A DNA stretch of 64,000 bases, taken from NCBI GenBank assembly GCA_019843655.1, contig JACDQD010000003.1, forward strand, positions 10,790,925 through 10,854,924, in the 5' to 3' direction. The notes under the pieces were generated by a model. The model had not been told where the DNA came from. It saw only the letters and a list, made by a program, of their open reading frames with translations, and did not search any database. The number at the start of each line of letters is the position of its first letter. Within the stretch, counting starts at the first letter, position 1. This document shows, in pieces, positions 12,205-23,188 of the stretch. Made by a program: the position numbers and the translations under genes. The DNA comes from Lethocerus indicus (taxonomy: Eukaryota; Arthropoda; Insecta; Hemiptera; Belostomatidae).

Positions 12205-12625
12205 AAATTGAATTGAGCGTTGAACCCGTTGTTGGTGTTTAATTCCGGTCGACCTAGACTGGGTTCGCCCACTTTAAGGAAGCCCCACGATAAAGCCAAC
12301 GATCGCTCTCGGCACGGGTGGCTTTCTTTACCGCCTTCGATTACTAAAACCCTTTGTCGCATCGCGCAGCGGCCCATTGTACGGCCGAATACAATTTGCC
12401 GCCGCCGATGGCCTGCGGCGACTAAAAACAAAGGATTTGTCCTATTTAGCGGCCGCTCTGCTGTCCGAGGTCCGGCCTATCGGGTTGTTTGTTGTCCGTG
12501 GGGAGTACCGCCGATATGTGTACAGAATGAGAGGGTGGGAGTACTAGCGCGCCCATATAGCCCCAACCGCATTACTAGCTTTGCTTCCACAGTATTGTGC
12601 CCCTCGTCGTATTATTACGGCTAAA
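12205..12625. other. GC-rich, CpG-rich island
   Basis: A roughly 400-bp island of raised G+C with many CpG dinucleotides and few stops in several frames of both strands; one forward frame is open for 134 codons. The reading frames are Arg/Pro/Ser-rich with no domain, and openness in several frames at once points to composition rather than coding. ATTGTA/TACAAT around an 8-base loop (about 12,378) is a minor hairpin. A promoter or enhancer island is possible. Confidence 0.5.
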
Positions 12626-12629
12626 TCCG

Positions 12630-14240
12630 TTCCATTCCCGCTCACTAGGTCGGTGTACACAAAATTCCCTTTACACGATGTGATCAAACATTGATTTATA
12701 TTTCTGAATTAATATATCTGGCGATATTACATAGGTATAAAAAATGTATTAATGTAGTAGAAATTCTAACAAACAAATTAAAATCCTTTAAAAAATAATT
12801 TAATAACATCCCACAGTACTTGATAGAGTTCAGATTTTTTCTCTTTAGTACTTAATAAGGAAATCAGGAATATATTTTATACCACATTACTAATTTGTTA
12901 TAAAATAGGCTTAGTGCACCTTGCATGATGGTGTGGGAAATTTTAGCGATTTTCTAAGCCTTGTTTACTGCATTAATGCTAATGTACATTGTGAATTCTA
13001 ATTAAAGACAGTTGTAATACCTTCCTTTCTAATTTTCTATTCAACCTTCGTCGTGACAAATGCGCCGGCAGATTGCGTCCTTAAAAGGCTTCCCGGACGA
13101 TACCCAATGGCTATTATTTCATACAGCAGTATTAATTCCATACATGTATGATCAGTGGGAACTTTCTGGAGTAAATTTAACTACTTGCACTGCGCGTGGA
13201 TGCATTTCAGTCGGTATATATAACCCACTTTTTTAATTTAACGAGGCGTCTCCTTTTCATGTGTTCCTAAGTGTACTGAAACTCTCGAAATTCTTCCTAC
13301 TTCATGTAGCAAATTTTCAAAATTGTAACTAAATTTTCTAGAAAAAAGGTAAACTGCGGGTTTTGGGTAGGGTAGTGGGTTTGTTACGATTTTCGCGCCC
13401 CGCATATTGTTCTTACTGATATTGTCACTAATGAAATAGTGGCGTTTCTTCGCGGCCTGACGGGTCTGCCTGGTTCATAATTTGAGTCTTGAGAAACTAG
13501 AGAGGCCAAGTCTACTTCCTTTGGAGGTATGTATAATTTATATTTGACGTCTCCCGTTTGATGTTAATATGAGTCACCGGTGGCTTTGCCGACGGGGGCA
13601 CTCCCTCCATGACGGCGTTATTGTTTTCACTTGCGCACAGGAAGCGCCGTCCACCTCCCTCCGGCTCACTCCATTGCATATAATGCCGCTACAAATAAAC
13701 TTGGAACAAAATATCATTACTATTATACCTCGGTAGTTAGACGATTTCCTGGGACAGGTTGAGAATTTCAATTGGGTCCCGCCCGTTCTCCGGTTCTCTT
13801 CTTGGCTAATGAACTCCTTTTATCCGGCCGAATGGCGAACCATTAAACGCTAGCCTTCTCGCGACAGGTGAAATATTGCCTTGTGATGCAACGCAGCTTC
13901 CGTTTCGCTAATGAAAAATCTGTTATCTTCCGGTTATTTGGTCTGCTTTGAAAGGAAAACGCTCATCGTTTATTCATGCAAATTATTTTCGTGACGTACG
14001 TTGTTTGTCGAGCGGATAATGTAAACAAAGCGTCGGTATTTTCATTCATATTTATCGACGTTTTTTAATTGTTTCGAGCGATGATATTTATACACGAAGT
14101 GAATTGTGTTTTAAGAAAGAGTGGTTTTTCTCCTTACGTGTAGGAGACGGGATCAACAAGAGACTCCTATCTTCTGTAAGGGTTTTAAATATGAAATTAA
14201 AAATGTTTAATGTTTTAAGGAACGATTAAAAACGATATAT
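12630..14240. other. Stretch without recognisable genes
   Basis: A+T-rich with no gene signals. A perfect 12-bp palindrome CATACATGTATG lies at 13139-13150. Two tracts near 13,440-13,480 and 13,570-13,670 are GC-richer. Nothing else stands out. Confidence 0.6.
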
Positions 14241-14252
14241 CATGAAGTCAAC

Positions 14253-14282
14253 TGGTTAATATTTAATATTAGATATTAGCCA
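14253..14282. repeat. 10-bp inverted repeat
   Basis: TGGTTAATAT (14253-14262) pairs with ATATTAGCCA (14273-14282) along ten positions, one a G-T wobble, around a 10-base loop that itself contains TAATATTA. The arms carry TTAAT/ATTA homeodomain-type cores on opposite strands. A+T-rich arms make chance occurrence more likely than for the GC-rich hairpins elsewhere. Confidence 0.7.
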
Positions 14283-14643
14283 AATGGATCTGTTTTCTGC
14301 GGAGCGTGATTAAATTTGCATCATCTCCAAGTCAGCAACGTTAATAGGGGGTACGTGTAGTATATTCGATTTTCGCGGCCCCCAAGACACGAAAGTTTAA
14401 TATGTGCCAGTTTAGTACGCCAGTCATGCCCCAACTCCGTTCAACTTGCGGAGGAAAGAGTTTGACGACAGCGCCCCAACTTAACTCCCAGAACCCTCTC
14501 ATCGCCTTACACGCAATTTGCATATTAGATTAAAATCGATACCAACACCTGTTCGGCTCCTCTTGTCGCTTAATTCCAGGTTGCGATGATAAATTCATCC
14601 CTTGACGAGGCATCGCTCGCGGGACCCTTCCAATTTACCGATG

Positions 14644-14661
14644 ATGATGTTCAGACATCAT
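14644..14661. repeat. 7-bp inverted repeat, 4-base loop
   Basis: ATGATGT (14644-14650) and ACATCAT (14655-14661) are perfect complements around TCAG. It is preceded by GATGAT repeats. Short, with no assigned role. Confidence 0.7.
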
Positions 14662-15588
14662 AAACGGAAGCGCCCTGTCGGCTTTTTCATTGCGTTAACT
14701 GTGATCATCAGTTATCAGTTGGCCAGTCTTTCTGGCGTGTAGTATAGTGACATCATTTTCAAATTCGATGTTCAAATTTTTCCTTCAATATTCCTGTAAG
14801 TAAATATTAAATGACTGGAAATATTTCGAGATAATAATTCACGGATAGAATCATTAAATTATAAGTCCAGTTACTATCTTTTAGATATCTTTTTAATATG
14901 GAAACCAACAATGTCATATTCTCGAATGACCAAAGATAAAAAAAGAAAAAATGAGTATTATATTACTCAAACGAAATTTTCATTCGCCTTTTCCTTTTAT
15001 TCGGTAACGTAAAGGTGAGGTAGCTCATTAGTTTGAAACGTGAAGCCGAGGTGGGCCAGCGTTCCTTAAGCGTACTTCCTTTTCTAGTCCACGAAGCAAT
15101 TTACTTAGACGCTGTTTGTTCCATTGTTGTCGGTATATACTTCCCGTGCTAACACAGGATATAAATAGGGGCATAGTGGGGGAACAATGCTCGGGTTGGG
15201 AGGAGCCGTTCTCAACCTTCGTCCACAGTTAAAAATATATTCCTCAGCAAAAATATCTCTCATTATTAACTTTTATGTGGAAGTTTTAAGATTTAAGTAT
15301 TTATCTACTTATTTGTACTTTGAAATTATCGGAAACGTATAATAGTCTCAGACACAGAAATATGTATTTCTTGGGGGATGGGGGGCAGGCTTTGGATTAT
15401 TTTTCAGCAGTTGACAATGCATAGAATAAAATCTAGTACATTAGTCGTACTCCGAGACCAGTTTTCATTGTAGATCGCTTATAAACCGTTATGACCTCAT
15501 TTGCCTAGTAAGATAATATGTAGCAATGTAATTCAGTGTTTCCCTGCATTAAATGGATTTTGTCTATGTATGTTTGTATTTATGTGTG

Positions 15589-15589
<1 letters not shown>

Positions 15590-15629
<40 letters not shown>
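15590..15629. repeat. (AT)n microsatellite
   Basis: About twenty uninterrupted AT units, flanked by TATGTATGTTTGTATTTATGTG-type sequence on the left and ATACATACA on the right, suggesting it grew from a mixed TATG/TA tract. Strongly length-variable loci of this type are usual in animal genomes. Confidence 0.97.
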
Positions 15630-15633
<4 letters not shown>

Positions 15634-15879
15634 CAGGATTAATTATTAGCCATTATTAATTAACCGCCAATCACTGATAAGGTTGGCGACGAATAATGTC
15701 TCCGCTTTACTTTTGCTGTGTCCCAGTATTTCTGCATAGGAAAAAAACCTGGTAACCTTGGCCAGCGATATTCGTGTGCCCGCTCAATTTACATACTAAA
15801 TACTGCGTGTAAAGCAGTATAATTCATGCAAGCCAGCAAATGAATAAAATAGACAGTGTTTTTTCAGCGAAAGAAGAAT

Positions 15880-15938
15880 AATTCAATTGTTCTTTAATTG
15901 TCCAAGAAATTCAATTGTTCTTTGTTCTATTGTTCTTT
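15880..15938. repeat. Short tandem duplication of a TTGTTCTTT unit
   Basis: AATTCAATTGTTCTTT is present at 15880-15895 and again at 15908-15923, 28 bp apart, with a partial third copy (ATTGTTCTTTG) directly after. A local replication-slippage or segmental duplication is the simplest reading. Confidence 0.85.
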
Positions 15939-15939
15939 G

Positions 15940-18700
15940 TGAAAAAGGAATTGAACCTTCGCTTAGATTAAGCAGTAAATGTGGTAGATAACCTTAACAA
16001 TATAATATCCTAATATTTCATAAAAATATATTTCCTAAGACTAAAATAATTTGTACCTAATTTTTGTTAGTTTATATTCCCCAGTCGTAATCGATTATGG
16101 TGAAATGATTGTTAATTCTTCGTTTAATTATATGCATTTTTACTTATAAGTATATGCAGTTTTACATATTTCTTTGGTAATATTTTTTTAAAAAATCGGT
16201 GCGAATATTTTATAGCAGTCTTCAAGTGAGCACAGCGATTTGAGGGTAGCAAATGACACTGTAATTCTCTAATTATGAGCCATTTTGAATGTTCGACGAG
16301 GAGCCCCACTTATAAGATATAAAAAAATGTCAGAAGGTGAATTTACATAATGATAATATGCATCTGGTCTTTTACGGCCGCATTAATATTCCCCGACCCC
16401 TCCCCGAGGATTACAACCTTATTTAAGGAAGGGGTGATATCTTGAACGGGTCGGAGCGAGCAGTCATCGCAGAACGTTATTTTAGCCCTCAGTGCTGGGC
16501 GCTTTTTTCAGAAATTATTTCTGGGCTTAAAAACCCTGCGTGCAAACTTAATCTCTCCCGCACTTATTTTCATTGTGAAGCCCTGCAGTACTTAGTGCCG
16601 AAGCCTTAGGTGAAATGTTGGCAAACGTTTGTCTCGATCGATTAGCCGAATGTTGTCTCGTTTAGAACTAAATTAACTTTTAATTCTAAATCATCTTACT
16701 TTCCATACACATTCTAAATAACACACGTATTTAATAAGTTCTTTTTTCCACATGTTTTTTATAGTTAAATTCAGTTTGGTAAGTCAAATGCCCACCCTTT
16801 TATCGAATAATATTATAGTGTTTTTCTTTATATCTTCGAGCGTTTTGCCTTCTTGAACAGTCATAAAACGTGTGTTCAAACTGTTCGGCTATCCGTAGGT
16901 GTCCACGAATTACGAAGTTGTAAGTTGGAAGTTTTATTCGGCCATTCGCGAACATGCCAATGGTTCGCGGCATCCCTCTCGTTCCCTGTATGTAAAACCG
17001 GGGGTTCCCCCTTTTTTTCAGGGTTCAATGGTTGGAGGGTGATCAATGTTCACGCCAATTAAAAGTATGAAACCATTCGTAGTCGGTTGCGCCTGCGTAA
17101 ATAAGCCTCCGAACGGTTACGAGGCAGGTGGCCGAGCGTTGTTAAAAAAAAATACCGTAGGGTTATTGTAGGCCCTATGGGGTGCAGAACTGGCCGTGCC
17201 AGCGACAGCTGTTGTTTACTGGGTGGTATCTTCAATTTAATACCGCGGTGCACAAAGTTTAACTTCATGAAATGCTCTGTCCTCGTTTGCTGGTACTTAA
17301 CTACTTGTTTTTAAATTGGGCACAGAGTGAACATAACGTCTATACCCTTTAAACTAAAAGTGTTAACTTTATTATTTTTCAGGTTATATTAAAAAAAAAT
17401 AGGAAATCTACAAACTTCCCTTCCTTGCGAATATTCGCATATTTCATTAGTAGACCAATTTGTACGTCGCTGCGACATTCCGCCGCGATAGATTTCAGCC
17501 AACTTTTCAGAGGTTTCGCTTTTACCCGACGGGAGAAGTTACCGGTGTTCGAACGGCGATTTCGTTCCATCTCTTGGTGGTTCTAATAGGGGAGTTGGTG
17601 GAGCCGATAGCCCAGTCACCGCTCGAGTGGAACCGCTTTCCGCCTAATGCCGGCAGTCTTTTTTTCGAGCCCCCAGAGATTACCTGTGCACTTAGGCCGG
17701 AGGGAGAGGCGGGACATTTTTCACGAGCACCATGTTAATCGGTTGCAATATGGCTGCGGCGCCATTGTGTAGACTCCTAGCCGCACTAGAATACACCGGG
17801 CTCGAACAAAGTTCTGATTTATTGTTGTTTCGCGGAAAGTTGTATTTCATAACTACTCATTGATCCAGGATGAGGTAAAGCATAATTAAATAGAATAGCT
17901 CACGCTCTAAATTATGCAAACGGTTGTGTACGTTGTACCCGCTGTGTCAACCTCGTTCTATGTTAGACATCCCTATTCTGACCGGACGTATGCATTTGGA
18001 CTAGCAGGAATTTGAACTTACACTGTTTAACCGGAAACCGATCGCCGGGTGGCTCTTACGACTAATTAGCCGTTTGTTGGGTTTGGGGTCGGTATCGGTA
18101 AACCCGTCCAAATTAGCCTTCGGCCTAAATTATGCTCTCGGTGTTATATAAGCCCATAATCGCAGCCTCGTTCAGATGAGGTTATCCAGCTCAGCGGGTA
18201 AATAAAAGCGTGTTAATGATTGATTTGTAAGACTGTTGAAATAAAACGATATCCGCGAGAGTGCAATCGTATTGCGTTTTCAACACAGCTCATTCTTAAT
18301 TGTTTGGACAAAAAAATCTCCAATGGTGTAGAGATAATTGCTTCTGAATCGTGTTCGAGAACTGAGCATTGTGCTAAGTCATGATAAACAATTTTTAAGT
18401 TCATTCGCAAAAAAATAACTAATCAGACAGTAGATAATATCCAGAAGGTAATTTATCGGACACATGTTATTACCTAGTAACATTTTTTTATTATTTTTTC
18501 TTTATATAAAATTCATGGTAAATAAGGAAATATGTATATGGTCATATTATAATTTTTTTTAATTATTTTTTATGAACGCTATATGTGCAATTTTTTCTGC
18601 GACATATGGCCGTAATAATGTAATATGAAATCTGTCTGTGTTTCGTTTTACATATTCATGTCAACCGAGGTTTCGGCTCTTGAGGCACCGAAATGTAATG
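15940..18700. other. Stretch without recognisable genes
   Basis: A+T-rich DNA with GC-richer patches near 16,370-16,560, 16,840-17,240 and 17,470-17,780. GGGGGTTCCCCC near 17,000 is a tight palindrome. Short open frames only; none has paired splice signals or a recognisable domain. Confidence 0.6.
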
Positions 18701-18709
18701 CACTGCATG

Positions 18710-18743
18710 TTTTAATGAATCGCTGTCGATCGATTCATTAAAA
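18710..18743. repeat. Perfect 13-bp inverted repeat
   Basis: TTTTAATGAATCG (18710-18722) and CGATTCATTAAAA (18731-18743) are exact reverse complements around an 8-base loop. Each arm contains a TTAATGA/TCATTAA homeodomain-type core, so it could be a dimer binding site on DNA as well as a hairpin in RNA. It lies within a 127-codon minus-strand open frame, but that frame has no ATG start or recognisable product. Confidence 0.85.
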
Positions 18744-20374
18744 TTGATCGTGTAGATACGTAGTTCGTAAATGGCGGCAACGTAGCACGATGATTCGTTA
18801 ACTTCAGCCGAATATTGACGATTTGCTATAGTATGTCGTTGGGGAGATGGCGGGTCTGAGAGGGCCGAGTGAGGTACACAAGTGAAGAGGGCTCTCGAGT
18901 AATGATCCGATAGCCTATAAGCTGCCATGCACGGTGCGGAGCTGCCATCGTGATTCGCCCTTACTTGAATTTTGTCCTCGACTAGAAGCCGGGTGGAAGG
19001 GTGGAGGCGGTGCTCGAGCTCTGTTAATGCTGACGCCACTAAACCCGGTTTAGTGTTTCATTTAGAGGCGCCGGCCGTGTCCTGTAAAATCCCCGCCTCC
19101 CTAAGGTCCTCGCGTCTCCAACCTAAGCCCATCGATTGTCCGGAATTCATTCCCGGCCTCGGATACGGGCGGATGCCATTCCACTCGACAAAAGGTAGCG
19201 CAGAACCCCGAATTTGTAGCCGCGGTTAATTGCTTAATCCTATTCCCATAAACCCTGCATAAACCTACCTGGGATTTACTTGCTGTTCTGACTTGATTAA
19301 TTTAAACACTCTAACTTGGCTAACACTAACTTCATTCTGTTAACTTAATGAATGTACGTTATGTGGAAACAATCTGACATGACAATGACTCTCATAAATG
19401 AATTTAATATTATATTCCAGTAGTAGAAAAGTATCCATTAATCGAAACCAATTGTGCAATGGTGACAATCGGGTCCAATGTGGAAAAACACTCCTCCCCT
19501 AGTGAGGGAGTGGTTCAGTTGATAATGCAATACATTCCAGTTTCCCGGTTGCATATTCCTTCATATGTCTTCAGTATTTTATCCAGAAATATATGTCGAA
19601 ATAATTCCACGTGAAAATAAAACGAATACATTAATTGTCTCACTCGAATGAATATTTGGTACAATTTATTTATCCATTACGTTTAGCCGCCGGTTGTATT
19701 TAACCAATTTTCATCGTCAAATTTCTGCAACACTCCGCGAAGCTTTCCTATTTTTTTCGGTTCCACCTTTTTATTTTCAGGGTGGCTACAGTAAAAAGGT
19801 CATAAGGGTGGCCCTCCATCGGTGTGGACTCTCACGGTTTGGTAAAGGGCATTAAGGGGCACTCAGGGGTAGAACGGGGCCACTATCTCAGCGCTCTCGG
19901 TCCCCCCGTCCCCCTCTCTCCGTAACCCGAAATTAGAGTTAAACCGCCGGACAAAATAAAACGCCCCGTTTTATGTTTACGGTAACTCTCTCAGGATGGG
20001 CGGTCTGCTCGTCGCGAGTTATTTTCCCAATGAGTGCCACTTTTATTTTTACTTTTACCACGTTTTTGACAGTACTTACATAGATTGTAATGAAATTATT
20101 ATAAGACCATTTTATTCACATGTAACAGTACACATGTTTCACTTCTGTCATGCAAAATACATTTTTATATATTGGTTGTGTATGTATATTTTGTACTGGC
20201 ATCGTACTGTAAAAATATATTTGAAATTTGCACTTAAATCAGGTTAACGTCTACTAGAATCATGTATTTTTCTGTCTACCGAATATTTAAAACAATTATA
20301 CTACGTAATTATTCTATACTAATTATAAGCGGTTGTGTAGTAGTGTATTTCCAGCTATAATTTGTAAACATTTT

Positions 20375-20425
20375 ATTTTACGTTGTTTGCTAATAAAATC
20401 TATTTTCTTTTTCAGGTAAGGATTA
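20375..20425 (+). promoter_or_regulatory. Recursive-splice-like junction (ratchet point)
   Basis: A 3' splice acceptor and 5' splice donor abut with no exon between: TATTTTCTTTTTCAG|GTAAGG, junction 20415/20416. Upstream is a pyrimidine-rich tract and, about 25 bases before the junction, TGCTAAT, a good branch-point match. This is the arrangement used at recursive splice sites (ratchet points) in very long insect and vertebrate introns, where the intron is removed in steps. If functional, the window is inside a long intron of a plus-strand gene. The motif can also arise by chance. Confidence 0.45.
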
Positions 20426-20849
20426 TCATTTTTGGGGAGGGGGAACTACAAATTTACATGGAATTCCAGTTTTAGGTAATTATAATACGTTGTATATATG
20501 TGATATAAATATATACTCCTCGACTATCTAGACTGATCAGCAATTGTCGTTGTACTAGGCGGCAAGAAGCCAAATGGTAATGAAATTAATTAGTGAAATA
20601 ATAGACGCCTCCTCGGTCGCATTATTTAATCTTCCGATACAATCTAGTTTGTATTTCCCGTGCCCCTGTGATTGTGTAAATGGAACAAAAACGTGCTCCA
20701 ACGGCCCTCTGAGAATGGCCAACGGGCTTGGTCTAAAGGAACGTCCAAGGCATTGTGCTGTCGAGGCGGTGATTGATAAGGAGCGGCAGATTCACAGGAA
20801 AGGAGATCGCGTCCTGTAGATTTATAAAACTGTCGATGATTCACCGATT

Positions 20850-20897
20850 CAAATGGAACGTATTAATTCGCCAGTGCGAATTATCCATTTCCATTTG
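20850..20897. repeat. Two-tier hairpin of 48 bases
   Basis: Outer arms CAAATGGAA (20850-20858) and TTCCATTTG (20889-20897) are exact complements. Inside them TAATTCGC (20864-20871) and GCGAATTA (20876-20883) are also exact complements around a CAGT tetraloop. The symmetric internal loop is 5 by 5 bases. Seventeen base pairs in 48 bases is far more than neighbouring sequence shows. Confidence 0.85.
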
Positions 20898-21130
20898 TTG
20901 TGCCCTGTAAGGCCAGGTTAAACACAAGTCGTTAACTTTTTCTCATGTCTGTTACATGAAATAGTTCCTTATTATACATCCTTACATAATTATTCGATCA
21001 TACATTTGAAAATTATTTATACCATTGAAATAATAAGGCGGTGTTAAACTTCAAATTCGTTAATTTAACGAGTATTTTGCTTAAATGTATTCATTTAATG
21101 GGTAATATTAATGCTGTTACATTTTCTTCC

Positions 21131-21165
21131 GCGAATTTCGCGAAATTCGCCATAACATATTATGG
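21131..21165. repeat. Perfect 20-bp palindrome abutting a second hairpin
   Basis: GCGAATTTCGCGAAATTCGC (21131-21150) is a perfect 20-bp palindrome. It shares its last base with CCATAA-CATA-TTATGG (21150-21165), a 6-bp hairpin. Perfect loopless palindromes of this length are rare in random DNA and are often protein dimer sites or relics of inverted insertions. Confidence 0.9.
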
Positions 21166-21393
21166 CATTAATATGTGCGCATTATCTTAGTGATACGTGG
21201 TATCTATACTGATATTTTATATTACACTTCGATATGTTATATCATCTCCATTAATCAGCATAGTTAATATTATGAAAATTCCTTCCAGTTCACCGTACTA
21301 TTACGAATTAAATTTACCTGTAGGTACTTATATTAAATAAATCAACGTATCTCTCGCGGCTCTCGACAGGTTTGTTAAATGCCATGTCAAACG

Positions 21394-21416
21394 TTGTAGG
21401 AAATATATTCCAACAA
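21394..21416. repeat. 8-bp hairpin with one mismatch
   Basis: TTGT-A-GGAA (21394-21402) pairs with TTCC-A-ACAA (21408-21416) around ATATA, with a single A-A mismatch. It is one of several inverted repeats clustered between 20.8 and 23.2 kb. Confidence 0.7.
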
Positions 21417-21543
21417 TCTCATTTCCATTCCCGACGCACTTTCATAATTAATTAATGATACTTATCGTGGTGTCGCTCGGTAGTTATTATATGATATGTG
21501 CGCATGAAATGATATTTACCTGATCAGAAATCAGTTTTGTTCT

Positions 21544-21587
21544 CCCCGAGTCTCTTAGCAACCTTTTACGGTAGAGACAGCTCGGGG
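21544..21587. repeat. Compound GC-rich stem-loop of 44 bases
   Basis: CCCCGAG (21544-21550) pairs with CTCGGGG (21581-21587), then TCTCT (21551-21555) with AGAGA (21573-21577) across a 3-base CAG bulge, then ACC (21561-21563) with GGT (21570-21572) across a 5-base TAGCA bulge, closing on TTTTAC. Fifteen base pairs with conserved-looking bulges resemble a structured RNA more than a simple palindrome. I do not recognise the family. Confidence 0.8.
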
Positions 21588-22151
21588 CTATCATTCTTCT
21601 TCTTTAGGAAAGGTCAATGGGGTGATTGGATTCAGGCGAGACACCCTAAAGGAGTTTTATAATGACGGGCTAAGATAGTGAATTGCTTTCTCCAGACGGC
21701 ATACCTTCTGGCCGATTCTATGAAAAAAGGCTTATTAAAAAAAGGAAAAGGAAAAAGGCTTATACTGATCAAATGAAATTCCTTTACATTGAAAGCGAAA
21801 TTTTCAATTTGTATGAATTGTGGATTTTATTTTTCTTAAATTTTAACAAAATGCAGTTTGTTTCAACGTTTCAATTTCGATGTTTCATTACTAAGAGTAT
21901 ACGCACACAAAATGTGATTTGTATGAATTGTTATGTAAGCATTTCTAACAGATAAAAGGGCGTAGGAACCTTTGCTCTATAATTTATTGACGCATTAAAC
22001 TGACCTGAGATGCGATAATGATAAATATCTCATAACCGTTTACACGGTGTTCCACACCAGTCATAAGAGCGCTATGCGAATTTTGGTGTACACTGACAAA
22101 TTCGGTGAATGTTGTATGATACATCAGGAATGGTTTCTGGGCCCCCTTCAG

Positions 22152-22241
22152 GCATTTGGCTCATCCATCGGCGGCACCAATCCGGGCGTCGGAAACCCCA
22201 GCGATTATTCATCGGGAGTCGCTGGGGTAGCTAATGGTTAA
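22152..22241 (+). CDS. Speculative terminal coding exon (Gly/Ser-rich)
   Basis: A plausible acceptor, TTTCTGGGCCCCCTTCAG, ends at 22151 and is followed by 29 open codons and TAA (22239-22241). The peptide is rich in Gly, Ser, Asn and Val and would be a low-complexity C-terminal tail. The segment is GC-richer than its surroundings and has more G/C at third codon positions than background. Against it: it is short, the acceptor has purine interruptions, the encoded tail matches nothing I can name, and a 10-bp inverted repeat lies inside it, which might explain its composition instead. Confidence 0.13.
   Translation, partial: AFGSSIGGTNPGVGNPSDYSSGVAGVANG
22195..22228. repeat. Perfect 10-bp GC-rich inverted repeat
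   Basis: ACCCCAGCGA (22195-22204) and TCGCTGGGGT (22219-22228) are exact reverse complements around a 14-base loop. It lies inside a GC-rich island of about 250 bp. Confidence 0.88.
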
Positions 22242-23130
22242 CCACGAGAGGGTGGGAAAGGGAGAGATCGAGAGAAAGATGGCATCCGCGTGTAGATAAG
22301 CTACTTAATATGAGCTGCACTCTGCAAGAGTTCCACCCCTGGCTACCCCCTAAGAAGATAGGCGTGAAGAACAACCTCTCAAAAAGGCGGTTGGGGAGGG
22401 GAGTTTAGTCATCGCCCTAATTATACTTTTCGAGGGTTAGACGGCGGTTTAAACTGAAAACGAAACGTTTCGCTCGGCCACACTGGGAAGTTCAAATGAC
22501 GAAATAATTGATACGAGCCATGTAACGTTTGGAACAGATACGTATGAATTCTAATTAGCGTACTGGAATGGAATTCATAATATTCGCCTCATAATAACCT
22601 CCACGGAAAGACAAAGAGGAACTAAGAAATAAACTGAAGTGCAAGAACATTGTACTAACTGCAATTAATGCGTCCGTTGAGTTTATTTATTGTTGAGCTT
22701 CTGATGAAGACCATCGTAGTTCGAATAAGCCTTACTCCGTCGAGATTGCAATGAGACCAGTAAATATTAGAAGTTATTCCATTACGTCCAGCAGCGAGGA
22801 AAGTATAGTCCAAGTTGACCCACAGGAGAATTCTTGTTGCATCACATGTCTTACACTTTTATAGCATGCTAAGATACTGCGGGCATAACGATCTGGAAGT
22901 TATGTTAGTATGAGAATGTTAGGAAACCAATCTTCGAAGTCGGTATTTGTGTATGAAGTTTATCTTGTGTATAGTTACAGTTGCTTGGAATATGGTCCAA
23001 GGTACAGTCGGTAGAGAGGATTTTCATTTAGTTTCTTATTTACCCGTGGAGGAGTAGACCGCGTACTTTTTTCTGGATTCGTATACTTCAATTTCTTTGG
23101 ATACCACTTATAAGGTAAGCTGTAATCTAA

Positions 23131-23188
23131 CTACTCGATATATAAATTCTCGATTTACATGTAAAAATAATATTTATATGTCGAGTAG
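23131..23188. ncRNA. MicroRNA-precursor-sized hairpin
   Basis: A 17-base arm (23131-23147, CTACTCGATATATAAAT) pairs along its whole length with 23172-23188 (ATTTATATGTCGAGTAG): sixteen Watson-Crick pairs and one G-U wobble. The 24-base loop contains TTTACATGTAAA, itself a 12-bp palindrome. A few further pairs are possible outside the arms. The 58-base size and near-perfect stem fit a small-RNA precursor, but the arms match no microRNA seed I could recall, and a small inverted-repeat transposon relic is an alternative. Either strand could be transcribed. Confidence 0.35.

Noticed and set aside
12220..12624. 134-codon plus-strand open frame
   Set aside because: GC-rich composition opens several frames at once, including one on the opposite strand; no domain or splice support.
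18656..19039. 127-codon minus-strand open frame with protein-like composition
   Set aside because: It starts at GTG rather than ATG, contains the 13-bp inverted repeat, has no recognisable motif and no splice signals, and its length fits chance.
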